Source of the DNA: DASXRU01 sp034665305
Lineage (GTDB): Bacteria; Acidobacteriota; Blastocatellia; Pyrinomonadales; Pyrinomonadaceae
Direction of reading: 5' to 3'
Length of the DNA stretch: 64,000 bases
Assembly: GCA_034665305.1 (NCBI GenBank)
Contig: JAXDFZ010000014.1
Coordinates: forward strand, 310,001-374,000
Shown: positions 1 to 7,993 of the stretch, in pieces
Position numbering within the stretch: the stretch's first letter is position 1
Layout: every line of letters begins with the position of its first letter
The notes under the pieces: model-generated
The model's input: the letters and a program-made list of their open reading frames with translations, nothing else
What the model was told of the DNA's origin: nothing
Database searches by the model: none
Program-made: the position numbers and the translations under genes

Positions 1-50
1 CGGCAACCCTGGGCTGAAGGCCGTAGCCCCGTTGGGGCATTGGGAACCAC
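1..50. repeat. Intergenic palindromic repeat fragment
   Basis: The left edge holds GC-rich self-complementary words (CTGAAGGCCG, CCCCGTTGGGGC) of the same style as the palindromic intergenic repeats seen near 1.6, 49.2 and 54.6 kb. No gene is seen here; the next gene ends at position 51 on the minus strand. Confidence 0.4.
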
Positions 51-1517
51 CTACCGGTTCTGGCGAGTGCCGGAACCCATGCCGGGCATCGGCATCGGTA
101 ACTTGCCGTCAGCGCCGCTGGTGAGCGCAAGGAACTTGTCATCCTCGCGCAACGAATCGAAGACGACGTCGACGCGAGCTTCCATCATTTCCTTCTCGCG
201 CACTGCCTGGAAGCGTTCGTATTGGAAGAAGTGCCGGCGCAGCAGGACCAGCGCTTTCTCCTTGTGTCCGTTCTGTGCGTAGATGCCCGCAAGGTTATAC
301 GAAGCCGGCATCAGGTTCACATTCTCTTTCGCGATCTTCAAAGCTTCGTCGCCATGCCCGTTCGCCGACATAAAGACCGCCGCGAACACCAGGTTGTAAG
401 GGTCCTTCGGATCCATAGCGAGGGCCAGTTTCGTGTATTCATCACCCTTCGCAAAATCATGTTCCGAATTCCAATACACCGCGAGATTGCGATAAGCGAG
501 GGCGAGGGGAAACTCGGCGACCGATTCCTCCATCAGTCGCAGCCCTTTTTTGAACTCGCCATCGTGGATCGTCATTTTACCCAGGCCATGCAGGGCCACT
601 GCCCGGGCTAGCGGATCGGATGGCATGTTTAGGATCGCTTCGAATGAGGTCCGGGCTTTGGCCCAATCGCCGATGTTGTGACGATAGTTCTCACCGAGAT
701 AACGCAGCGGCGTGGGATCGGCCGGGTCCATTCGACGGGCCTGGTTGTAAAGTCGCTCAGCCGCAAGGTACTTGCCGTTGAGTTCCGCGATCAGCCCGCG
801 CCGCATCGTTTGCTCAATGCGCGCACTGGCGATCGGTTCTAAAACCGGAACTGCGGGAATGGCGGAAATTTCAGCGCCGAGTTTCTTTAACTCCTTCGCG
901 GCTTCCTTCGCCTTTGACGGGAACATGCATTTGTTTCCGGCAACGGACTGAAACAGTTTGATGGCCGCGTCCTTCTCGCCTGCGCCGGCCTTGGCTTTAG
1001 CTTCTTTTAAACTTTCATCGAGCGCGGCCTCGCGTTGTTTGACCTCAGTCAGTACCAACTTTTCAACGTCCACGACCTTCAGCTTGCCATCCGCCGCCGC
1101 AATTCTGTTCACCGGCGTACCATCGGGAGTGGCCAGCACGGCCAACGGCGGCTTGGCTTCGCCCACAAGTTTCTCGGCGTTCGGTGTGGAGCCGTCGGCG
1201 AGTTCCATCGATACGCACTGCGAAGCGTAGACAGACAGCGTGCGCGATTGCCGCAAACTGGACTTTTTCAACTCGTCAGCCGATGCGGGAAACCAGTAAA
1301 GGACCAAACCCATCGCCGGCGCATCGGTAGCCTTCCGAATTTTCCACGGCACGTTGTAGACCGCCGGGTTGGCGCCGCCACCAGATCCGCTTCCTCCCGA
1401 AGAACTGCCGCCGCCGCCGCCGCCGCCACCGCCGCCACCGCAGGTGGCCCACACGGGGGAAACTGAAAACAGCAGCGTCAGGAGTATGGCGATGCCTTTG
1501 AATGCATTGGGTTTCAT
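51..1517 (-). CDS. Secreted TPR protein with poly-glycine N-terminus
   Basis: A 488-residue protein. The ATG at 1517 is preferred because AAGGAG lies about 10 nt upstream and a signal peptide follows directly (MKPNAFKGIAILLTLLFSVS, ending around VWA). The mature end is a Cys followed by eleven Gly and then a Ser/Gly-rich stretch encoded by GCC/GCG-type repeats around 1385-1440. A charged middle region follows. From about residue 235 to 440 there are TPR-like helical repeats (AERLYNQARRMDPADPTPLR, then WAKARTSFEAILNMP and KGDEYTKLALAMDPKDPYNL). No catalytic motif is seen. The cysteine context (WATC) is a poor lipobox, so lipidation is doubtful. Exported TPR proteins usually act as protein-interaction scaffolds, but the partner is unknown. 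A longer in-frame start at 1685 would run through the repeat region and is unlikely. Confidence 0.8.
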   Translation of the reverse strand: MKPNAFKGIAILLTLLFSVSPVWATCGGGGGGGGGGGSSSGGSGSGGGANPAVYNVPWKIRKATDAPAMGLVLYWFPASADELKKSSLRQSRTLSVYASQCVSMELADGSTPNAEKLVGEAKPPLAVLATPDGTPVNRIAAADGKLKVVDVEKLVLTEVKQREAALDESLKEAKAKAGAGEKDAAIKLFQSVAGNKCMFPSKAKEAAKELKKLGAEISAIPAVPVLEPIASARIEQTMRRGLIAELNGKYLAAERLYNQARRMDPADPTPLRYLGENYRHNIGDWAKARTSFEAILNMPSDPLARAVALHGLGKMTIHDGEFKKGLRLMEESVAEFPLALAYRNLAVYWNSEHDFAKGDEYTKLALAMDPKDPYNLVFAAVFMSANGHGDEALKIAKENVNLMPASYNLAGIYAQNGHKEKALVLLRRHFFQYERFQAVREKEMMEARVDVVFDSLREDDKFLALTSGADGKLPMPMPGMGSGTRQNR

Positions 1518-1589
1518 GCGCGGAATTCTCCTTAAAGTGGGTTTCATGGTAAAGCCTTTCGGGATACAGCCCGCAGGGCTGAAAGATAG

Positions 1590-1780
1590 TAGGTGGTCGG
1601 AGACCACCGGAACCAATTCAAATTGATCGTCAGCACCCTGAAAGGGTGGGAGACGTGTCGGTTCTCCCAGCGCAAGATCTGGCACCCTTTCGGGGTGTGA
1701 TCCAAAGAAGCCCGTTAGCGGAGGTCTTCGCTTCGCTTCGACCTCCGGCTACTTTCTGACAACCCTCCGGGTTGCTCATC
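1590..1780. repeat. Long composite intergenic repeat, copy 1
   Basis: This stretch in the 1518-1899 gap contains CACCCTGAAAGGGTG, then CACCCTTTCGGGGTG, then GGTCTTCGCTTCGCTTCGAC and CAACCCTCCGGGTTG. The same succession, in the same orientation and with closely similar wording, recurs at 49133-49325. Each word is a palindrome, so the RNA could fold into several short hairpins. I see no gene in the gap; an 86-residue reading frame here is made of repeat sequence. Confidence 0.7.
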
Positions 1781-1899
1781 TCGTGCTTGTGACGGCTTGG
1801 CACATCACTCGATTTGGTGAGCTCTACGTATTTGTGACCCTTTTGATCTGACTTTGTGAATCCGCTGCTTTCCGGGGCAGTAAGATGCACGGCCTACTC

Positions 1900-4203
1900 T
1901 CAGCGTGGCCCGCTGGGCAGTTTTTCGTTTAGAAATCGAGTCAGCAAACTGTAGAGGTGCAGCGTCGTACCGCTGCCTTCAAAGATGCCATGCGAACGAT
2001 TCGGATAAGGCATGATGGTAAACGGCTTGTTCGCAGCGATCAGGGCATTCGTCAGCGCCTCCGTCCCTTGATAATGCACGTTGTCGTCACCCGTGCCGTG
2101 CACGACCAAAAGCTGCCCCTGCAACTGGCCCGCAAAAGTGATCGGCGAACTTTGCTTGTACTCCTCCGGACTGTCCTGCGGCCGGCGGCAGTAGCGCTCC
2201 TGATAAATCGTATCGTAGTAACGAATATCGGGAACGGGCGCGACGGACATCGCCATCTTGTAAAGATCGGGATAACGGAAAATAGCGTTCAAGCTTGACG
2301 AGCCGCCGCCGCTCCATCCCCATATTCCTACGCGCGTCCCATCGACAAAGGGCCACTTGATGATCGCGCGCACTGCCGCCGCCTGATCCCCGGAGTTAAC
2401 AATCCCCATCTTGCGATAAATGGATTTGCGCCAGGCGCGGCCACGCGGCGCCGGCGTGCCGCGGTTGTCAACGCTCATGACGATGTAACCCTGTTGCGCG
2501 AGCATCTTGTGCCACATCAAATTCGTGCCGCCCCAATTGTCGAGCACAGTCTGACCCCAGGGCTCGCCGTAAACATAGAAGAGGACCGGATAGTGTTTCT
2601 GCGCATCGAAGTCCGGCGGCTTGATCATCCAGCCATCAAGCTTCACGCCCTCGCCGATATCCACGCGAAAGAATTCCGCCGGCGTCGGTTTGAGTTTGCT
2701 TAAACGATCCCGCAGTGGCTGGTTATCAATCAAGGAGCGCACCCGCGCGTGATCCGGCAGCTTAACGATGTCGATCGCCGGCGGCATTCCAAAGGTGGAA
2801 TAATTATGTATCGCCAAATCGCCGCGCGGAGAAATAGTGTAGCCATGACTGCCCGGCTGCGCCGCCGGAGTCAATTTTTCGGCCGTGCCCTCGCCGTTCA
2901 AGCGCGTTCGATAGAGATAGCGCTGGGTCGGGTTTTCCGGCGAGGCCGTAAAGTAAATCCAACCACCTGTTTCATCCACATGATCGACACCAATGACATC
3001 GTAATTTCCGGCAGTCACCACTTTCGCTTGCCGGCCGTCGCGCGAAATTGAAAAGATGTGACGCCAACCGTCACGCTCGCTGGCAAACAGGAAGGTCTTA
3101 CCACCGTTCAGCCATTCGACCTCGCCGCGCGCGAGTCCTCGCTTGTCCCAATCGATGTCGCCCCAGGCCACGTCAACCCAGGCGTCATCGGTTTCAGTCA
3201 TGATGGGGCGGACGTTGCCCGTGCGAGCGTCGCCGAGCATGACCACATTCGTATTCTGCAGCCGGTTTAGTTGTTGAATAATTACTTCGTCCGAATTCGC
3301 GGCCCATTCCATCCGTGCCAGGTAGTGATCGCGCGGATCGCCCGGCACATTGAACCAGCGCGTTGGACCACCCGCGGCGCTGATCACGCCGGCGCGCGCA
3401 GCAGAATTCATTTCACCGGCCTTCGGATAAGGAAACGAAGTGATGACGGGATACAGGCCGCCGGTGTTATTGATCAACTGCATTTCCTTCACACCTTCGG
3501 AATTCAGTTGCCAGTAGGCGATCTGTTTACCGTCAGGGCTCCAGCGCCAGCCGTCGCGACAAAAGAGCTCTTCCTCGTACACCCAATCAAACGTGCCGTT
3601 GACCAGATAACGCGAACCGTCATTCGTCAACTGCGTGATGCGACCGTCGGCGAGATTTTCCACGTAGATATTGTTTTCCCGCACATAGCCGGCTCGCGTT
3701 CCGTCCGGAGAAAACTTTGCAAACATCAACGTCGAAGGCTTCGCACTGCCGCCGAGCTTGTGTAGTTTCAAAGTTTTCAAGTCAACTACCCAGTAGTCGC
3801 CCCGCGTATTACTACGCCATACTCGCGCCGTGTTGGTGAACAGCAACAGTTTTTGCCCGTCAGCGCTGACGTCAAACTCTTCAATCACGAGAGCGGCAGA
3901 CGCGCCGGGCGGCACCAGATTTTCGGCTGAAATCAGAACGCTTCTCTCGCCGGTGGCGGCGTCAGTGCGGACGAGGTCCGGCGCTTCTCGCTTGCTGTCG
4001 GACGGCTCAAGCGCGAGATAGCCGCTGCCGTCTGACTGCCATTGGACGGCATTCAAGGATTGCGCGCGGTAGGTAAAGACGCTGTTAATCGTTAACAGCC
4101 TCGGATCAGTCCGTGAAGTTTGCTGGGCTGCAAATTGCGCCCCCAACAGCAGGACTAACAGAAAACTGCCAAGTAAACGAGACGAAGTTATTCTGATGTT
4201 CAT
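1900..4203 (-). CDS. Dipeptidyl-peptidase IV-like S9 serine peptidase
   Basis: A 767-residue exported enzyme that should remove N-terminal dipeptides from oligopeptides outside the cytoplasm. A signal peptide occupies about residues 1-27. Residues 40-500 form a beta-propeller with the DPP-IV glutamate motif (YEEELFCRDGWRWSPDGK, near residue 210), which in the family binds the free amino terminus. The C-terminal alpha/beta-hydrolase domain has the nucleophile in GWSGGGS (Ser about 631), the acid in GTGDDN (Asp about 707) and His in NRSHG (about 738). These numbers nearly coincide with those of mammalian DPP4. The length is typical. No clear Shine-Dalgarno precedes the ATG. It belongs to a run of minus-strand exported proteins with its own gaps on both sides, so it is probably a separate transcript. 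Confidence 0.93.
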   Translation of the reverse strand: MNIRITSSRLLGSFLLVLLLGAQFAAQQTSRTDPRLLTINSVFTYRAQSLNAVQWQSDGSGYLALEPSDSKREAPDLVRTDAATGERSVLISAENLVPPGASAALVIEEFDVSADGQKLLLFTNTARVWRSNTRGDYWVVDLKTLKLHKLGGSAKPSTLMFAKFSPDGTRAGYVRENNIYVENLADGRITQLTNDGSRYLVNGTFDWVYEEELFCRDGWRWSPDGKQIAYWQLNSEGVKEMQLINNTGGLYPVITSFPYPKAGEMNSAARAGVISAAGGPTRWFNVPGDPRDHYLARMEWAANSDEVIIQQLNRLQNTNVVMLGDARTGNVRPIMTETDDAWVDVAWGDIDWDKRGLARGEVEWLNGGKTFLFASERDGWRHIFSISRDGRQAKVVTAGNYDVIGVDHVDETGGWIYFTASPENPTQRYLYRTRLNGEGTAEKLTPAAQPGSHGYTISPRGDLAIHNYSTFGMPPAIDIVKLPDHARVRSLIDNQPLRDRLSKLKPTPAEFFRVDIGEGVKLDGWMIKPPDFDAQKHYPVLFYVYGEPWGQTVLDNWGGTNLMWHKMLAQQGYIVMSVDNRGTPAPRGRAWRKSIYRKMGIVNSGDQAAAVRAIIKWPFVDGTRVGIWGWSGGGSSSLNAIFRYPDLYKMAMSVAPVPDIRYYDTIYQERYCRRPQDSPEEYKQSSPITFAGQLQGQLLVVHGTGDDNVHYQGTEALTNALIAANKPFTIMPYPNRSHGIFEGSGTTLHLYSLLTRFLNEKLPSGPR

Positions 4204-4481
4204 TGGTTTTTAGGTTTGATGCGAACGAAAAATCAGGCTCGGGAAAAACGAAAAGGCGCAGCAGTTTTTGGGCCGCCGCGCCTTCTCAAGTGTGGTTACT
4301 GTCCTCACCCCAGCAACCACTTGATGGAAGGATTCACCAACCATCTGATTGTCGACGACTATACACAAGACAATTCTTCTTGGCAAATGCGGAACGTTGA
4401 ACGTGTTTTTTACGCCATCAACATCTAACTACGACAGCTTATACGTGTGACTACGGCTGCTTATACAACCGCGTTGACGAA
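4204..4481. other. Intergenic gap upstream of the S9 peptidase
   Basis: This 278-bp gap probably carries the promoter for the S9 gene. Two short plus-strand frames (4203-4400 and 4216-4428) overlap here, but neither has a recognisable domain or a convincing ribosome binding site. I do not call a gene. Confidence 0.4.
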
Positions 4482-5435
4482 CTATTTCTTTGCCTTCCAC
4501 TCAGCCATAGTCTTTTCAAAGCCGGCTGTGTTGGCCTTTGCTTCCTTGCCCAGGACCAGTGCCCGTTCACCGGCCGCGATCGCTTCCGCGGTTTTGCCCT
4601 GGGCTGCCAGCAGGCGCGCTTTGGCGGACATATTCTGGTAGGTTTCTTTGACCGTTATTGACTGGTCGAGCCAGCGGGCGGCCTCAGCGGGGTCTCCGCT
4701 GCCCGGATTCTGCAGCACATATCTGGCTGCATCCAAAGGCGTGCGCCAGTCGTCCGGTTTAGCAGCTACCACCGTCGCCCGCATTTTGGTCAGGGTTATC
4801 CCCTTCACGTCCTTCACTTCAACTGTGAAGGGCACAGTAAGTTTCTCCCAACGGATATTCACGCGTGCTGAACTCTCGTTGATCGGATCGATCCAGTACT
4901 CCAGCCATTCCTTATCATGCGTTCCCCACTCGGGTTTGGCCTTCACGCGCAACGTGTCCTTAGCAGCGTCATAACTGAAACTGCCCCATTGATTGGCGAC
5001 GCTGTTGAAGATAATAGTGAACTCGTTTTTCGTGGGAATGGTGTGGAGACTATAGCTACCCGCGGGCAATTTCTGTCCATTAATCCAGACATCATCGGTG
5101 ACCGTGAACTGCGTAGCCTCGTTAGCACCGGTTCGCCAGGCGTGGCCCCAGGGAACAATCACCGCTCCCTTGGGACGAACATTCTGATCGTCGAGCGTCG
5201 CCTCGCCCTTTGCGGTTTGCTCCGGCAGCGCATCGCCAAAGATCGCACGCCCTTTTACTGCCGGCCGGCTGTAGTTAATTGTTATGTCCGTCACGCCGAT
5301 CGTCTGCGACACGCTGGCGGACGGGCTGGGACGCGGCGTGCGTACCGTTGGCGGAGCCTGGGCAGATGCATATTGCGCACCGGCGAAAACCATAACCACG
5401 ACTGCAAATGCAAAAAGGTAAATCTGTTTACGCAT
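4482..5435 (-). CDS. DUF2911 domain exported protein
   Basis: A 317-residue protein whose ATG is preceded by AGGAGAG at 5-nt spacing. Residues 1-25 form a signal peptide ending near ASA-QA. Residues about 35-185 match DUF2911: the start SPSASVSQTIGVTDITINYS is followed by RPAVKGRAIFG, VPWGHAWRTGANEAT and LPAGSYSLHTIP. The family is a secreted beta-sandwich with no established function. The C-terminal 100 residues are helical and TPR-like (AEAARWLDQSITVKETYQNM, then KTAEAIAAGERALVLGKEA). This combination of DUF2911 with a TPR-like tail is common in Bacteroidota and Acidobacteriota. The gene is flanked by its own gaps, so no operon is evident. Confidence 0.88.
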   Translation of the reverse strand: MRKQIYLFAFAVVVMVFAGAQYASAQAPPTVRTPRPSPSASVSQTIGVTDITINYSRPAVKGRAIFGDALPEQTAKGEATLDDQNVRPKGAVIVPWGHAWRTGANEATQFTVTDDVWINGQKLPAGSYSLHTIPTKNEFTIIFNSVANQWGSFSYDAAKDTLRVKAKPEWGTHDKEWLEYWIDPINESSARVNIRWEKLTVPFTVEVKDVKGITLTKMRATVVAAKPDDWRTPLDAARYVLQNPGSGDPAEAARWLDQSITVKETYQNMSAKARLLAAQGKTAEAIAAGERALVLGKEAKANTAGFEKTMAEWKAKK

Positions 5436-5545
5436 GGGATCTCTCCTGCTAAGTGTGTTGGCGATGACTGATCAATCGTAGCGATGAACGCCGTTGCGTC
5501 ATCGGAATTCCAGCTCTTCAACGGGACCGCGGGCGTCCCGCCGGC

Positions 5546-5631
5546 TGATTGCAGATGGCGGATTTCGGATTAACAGATCACCCGGCCTTAATTCCTCAAT
5601 CCCCAGTCCGCATTCTGCAGTCCGCAATGGG
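5546..5631. repeat. Inverted repeat, family A (GCGGAATGCGGATTGCGG-like)
   Basis: The left arm (5546-5573, GATTGCAGATGGCGGATTTC) faces a right arm (about 5594-5630, AGTCCGCATTCTGCAGTCCG) that is its imperfect reverse complement. Related pairs occur at 7818-7921 and 15919-16015, and single arms near 34038, 41378 and 45496. It lies between the M13 and DUF2911 genes. Confidence 0.65.
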
Positions 5632-5635
5632 CAGG

Positions 5636-7660
5636 CTACCAAATCGCGCAACGGTCGCTTTCCGGCCGCACCATCGGGTCGCCTGCTTTACACTGAAAGG
5701 CGGCAGCGAATTGGGGCAAGTTTGAAAGTGGACCATTGACGCGAAACTTCGGCAGCGGGTGCGGGTCAACCGTCGCCAGCATGCGCATTAACTGCGGACG
5801 CGTGTTAGTGGCCCAGCCCCGGGCATAACCAAGGAAGAAACGCTGTTCCGGAGTGAATCCGTCGATCACCACCCGCGCTTTGCCCTCCATCGCTTTCTGA
5901 TAAGCCGCGTACGCAACCACGAGGCCGCCCAGGTCCGCGATCGACTCTCCGACCACGAGGTTACCATTGACGTTCAGGCCCTTTTCAACTTCAAAAGCGC
6001 TGAACTGATCGATTACGCACTTCGCCCGTTCTTTGAAGTTCTTGAGATCCGTCTCGCTCCACCAGTTGATCTTGTTGCCCTTCGCATCAAAACCGGCGCC
6101 CTGGTCATCAAAGCCGTGCGTCATCTCGTGTCCAATCACCGAACCCATGCCGCCGTAGTTGAAGGCGTCATCCGCTTCAGCATCGAAGAAAGGCGGCTGC
6201 AGAATGCCCGCGGGAAAAACTATTTCGTTGATCTGCGGATTGTAATAGGCATTGACGGTCGGCGGCGACATACCCCACTCCATCCGATCAACGGGCTGGC
6301 CGATCTTCTGCAAATCGCGGCGGGTGTTGAACTGGCCCACCCGAAAACGGTTCGCCACGTATGAGCTGCGATCGATCGTCAGCGGCGTGTAGTCAAGCCA
6401 TTTGTCCGGATAGCCAATCTTATTAAGAAAGGCATCGAGCTTGAGAATTGCCTGCTTGCGCGTGACATCACTCATCCAACTCAAACTGCCGATGTCGCTC
6501 TTCAGCGCCGCTTCCAGGTTCTGCACCATCGCGAGCGCCCGGGCTTTTGCGGCTGGCGGGAAAGCCTTTTGCACGTAGACCTCGCCCAGTGCTTCACCTA
6601 AGGCGCGATCGGTGCCGGCCACACAACGTTTCCAGCGCGGCAGGTTCTCAGTTGCGCCTTGCAGGACCGTGCCCTTGAAATGAAAATCTTCGTCGACGAA
6701 TTTTGCGGGCAGCGATCCGGCGTTGCCGTTAATCAGGTTCCACCGCAGATAGGTTTTCCAGTCGTCCAGCGAAGTCGCCGTCATCTGCTGGTCCATCACT
6801 TTAAAGAATTCCGGCGTCGCCACGTTAACATCCGGTTTCTGCGAGACTCCGATGTTTTTGAAGTAGGCGAGCCAATCGAAGTTGCTACCGAGATCGCCGA
6901 CCTTCGTTATCGGCATGCGGTGATAGAGCTTGTCCAGGTCCCTTAGATCCGCCCGCGTCTTTGATGGTTCTGCCAGTTTGGTCTCCAGCGCCATGATCGT
7001 CTGGGCTTCCTTCGCTGCCGTGGCTGCGTCATCGCCCATCAACTCAAACATTTTGGCGACATGCTTAACGTACTCGTCGCGAATCTTTTGCTTGTCTTCC
7101 TTAAAATAGTAGTCACGATCCGGCAGGCCCAATCCGCCTTGGAAAATTCCTGCCGTTTGTTCCGCGCTGTTTTTGAAATCCTGATTCGAGCCGGAGTTGA
7201 AGAGCACGCCCACGCCCATCGAATGCAGGTGTGCGATCTCCGCTTGCAGCGCTTTTTGATCCTTTAGGCCGGCGATCCGATCCAGTTCCGCCTGCAGCGG
7301 TTTAAGTCCTTCCGCCTCAATCTTCGCTTCGTCCATGCAGGTGGCGTAATAGTCGCCAACCTTCTGTTCGTTGCTGCCCTTTCGCGCCCGCGCGTTTTTG
7401 GCCGCGTCTTCCAATATCTGATGCAGCACCTCACGGTTCTTCTCGTTCAGCACGTTGGCCACGCCCCAACTCGGGTAGGCAGCAGGAATAGGATTTGCGG
7501 CGAGCCAACCACCATTTGCGTACTGGTAAAAGTCGGTGCAAGCCGGCGTGTTCTTGTCCAGATTAGCCAGATCGAAACTGTGCCCGCCCTGGCCGAAGAC
7601 AGCCACGACGCTGAAAATCACGAGCAGCGCGATGGCGACAAAACTCTTATACGAATTCAT
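5636..7660 (-). CDS. M13 family zinc metallopeptidase (neprilysin/PepO-like)
   Basis: A 674-residue exported endopeptidase of the neprilysin family. The ATG at 7660 is chosen because GGAG lies 7 nt upstream and a signal peptide (MNSYKSFVAIALLVIFSVVA) starts there; an upstream in-frame ATG at 7699 is less likely. The N-terminal peptidase_M13_N region spans about residues 35-430. The catalytic domain has the zinc site HEMTH at about residue 511 and the third ligand in GESIADLGG at about 572. Family marks VNAYYNPQINEIVFPAGILQ and the C-terminal CAIW end are present, so it should be complete and active. Its likely role is cleavage of short peptides in the periplasm. Its start faces the tricorn gene across a 333-bp divergent region. 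Confidence 0.94.
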   Translation of the reverse strand: MNSYKSFVAIALLVIFSVVAVFGQGGHSFDLANLDKNTPACTDFYQYANGGWLAANPIPAAYPSWGVANVLNEKNREVLHQILEDAAKNARARKGSNEQKVGDYYATCMDEAKIEAEGLKPLQAELDRIAGLKDQKALQAEIAHLHSMGVGVLFNSGSNQDFKNSAEQTAGIFQGGLGLPDRDYYFKEDKQKIRDEYVKHVAKMFELMGDDAATAAKEAQTIMALETKLAEPSKTRADLRDLDKLYHRMPITKVGDLGSNFDWLAYFKNIGVSQKPDVNVATPEFFKVMDQQMTATSLDDWKTYLRWNLINGNAGSLPAKFVDEDFHFKGTVLQGATENLPRWKRCVAGTDRALGEALGEVYVQKAFPPAAKARALAMVQNLEAALKSDIGSLSWMSDVTRKQAILKLDAFLNKIGYPDKWLDYTPLTIDRSSYVANRFRVGQFNTRRDLQKIGQPVDRMEWGMSPPTVNAYYNPQINEIVFPAGILQPPFFDAEADDAFNYGGMGSVIGHEMTHGFDDQGAGFDAKGNKINWWSETDLKNFKERAKCVIDQFSAFEVEKGLNVNGNLVVGESIADLGGLVVAYAAYQKAMEGKARVVIDGFTPEQRFFLGYARGWATNTRPQLMRMLATVDPHPLPKFRVNGPLSNLPQFAAAFQCKAGDPMVRPESDRCAIW

Positions 7661-7993
7661 AATAATGCTCCATTGGTTGTCAGGTTGAGATGATGGCAAA
7701 AGTTTTCCAGACCGAGGGGGAACCAGAATCTAATTCTAGCAAATCACGACCGAGCTTGCGCCATTTCGGAGTATTACGTGGGCCACGGACCATTGGTTTC
7801 GCTTAAACGGGGCTTTTCGATTGCGGAATGCGAAATGCGGATTGCGGATTCGAAGATCGCTTACAGACCCCTTTCCGGCAAGTCTTAATTCCGCAATCCG
7901 AAATCCGCATTCCGCGATCGAATAGGCTTTCCTATCGCGCGGCTTCATGCTAAAAGAAGCGCGCACTGAACTGGCCCATCGAAAGGAACACTA
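7661..7993. promoter_or_regulatory. Divergent regulatory region, M13 peptidase / tricorn
   Basis: This gap lies between divergently transcribed genes and must hold both promoters. I cannot assign -10/-35 boxes with confidence. It also contains the family A inverted repeat at 7818-7921, so that repeat is not confined to terminator positions. Confidence 0.45.
7818..7921. repeat. Inverted repeat, family A
   Basis: The left arm at 7818-7853 (TTGCGGAATGCGAAATGCGG) and the right arm at 7887-7921 (CCGCAATCCGAAATCCGCAT) are imperfect reverse complements separated by about 35 bp. This is the clearest copy of the family in the window. Confidence 0.75.

Noticed and set aside
1630..1890. Minus-strand frame of 86 residues before the TPR gene
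   Set aside because: It is built from the composite palindromic repeat found again at 49133-49325.
4203..4428. Two short plus-strand frames between the S9 and DUF2911 genes
   Set aside because: No domain, no convincing ribosome binding site, and they overlap each other in different frames.
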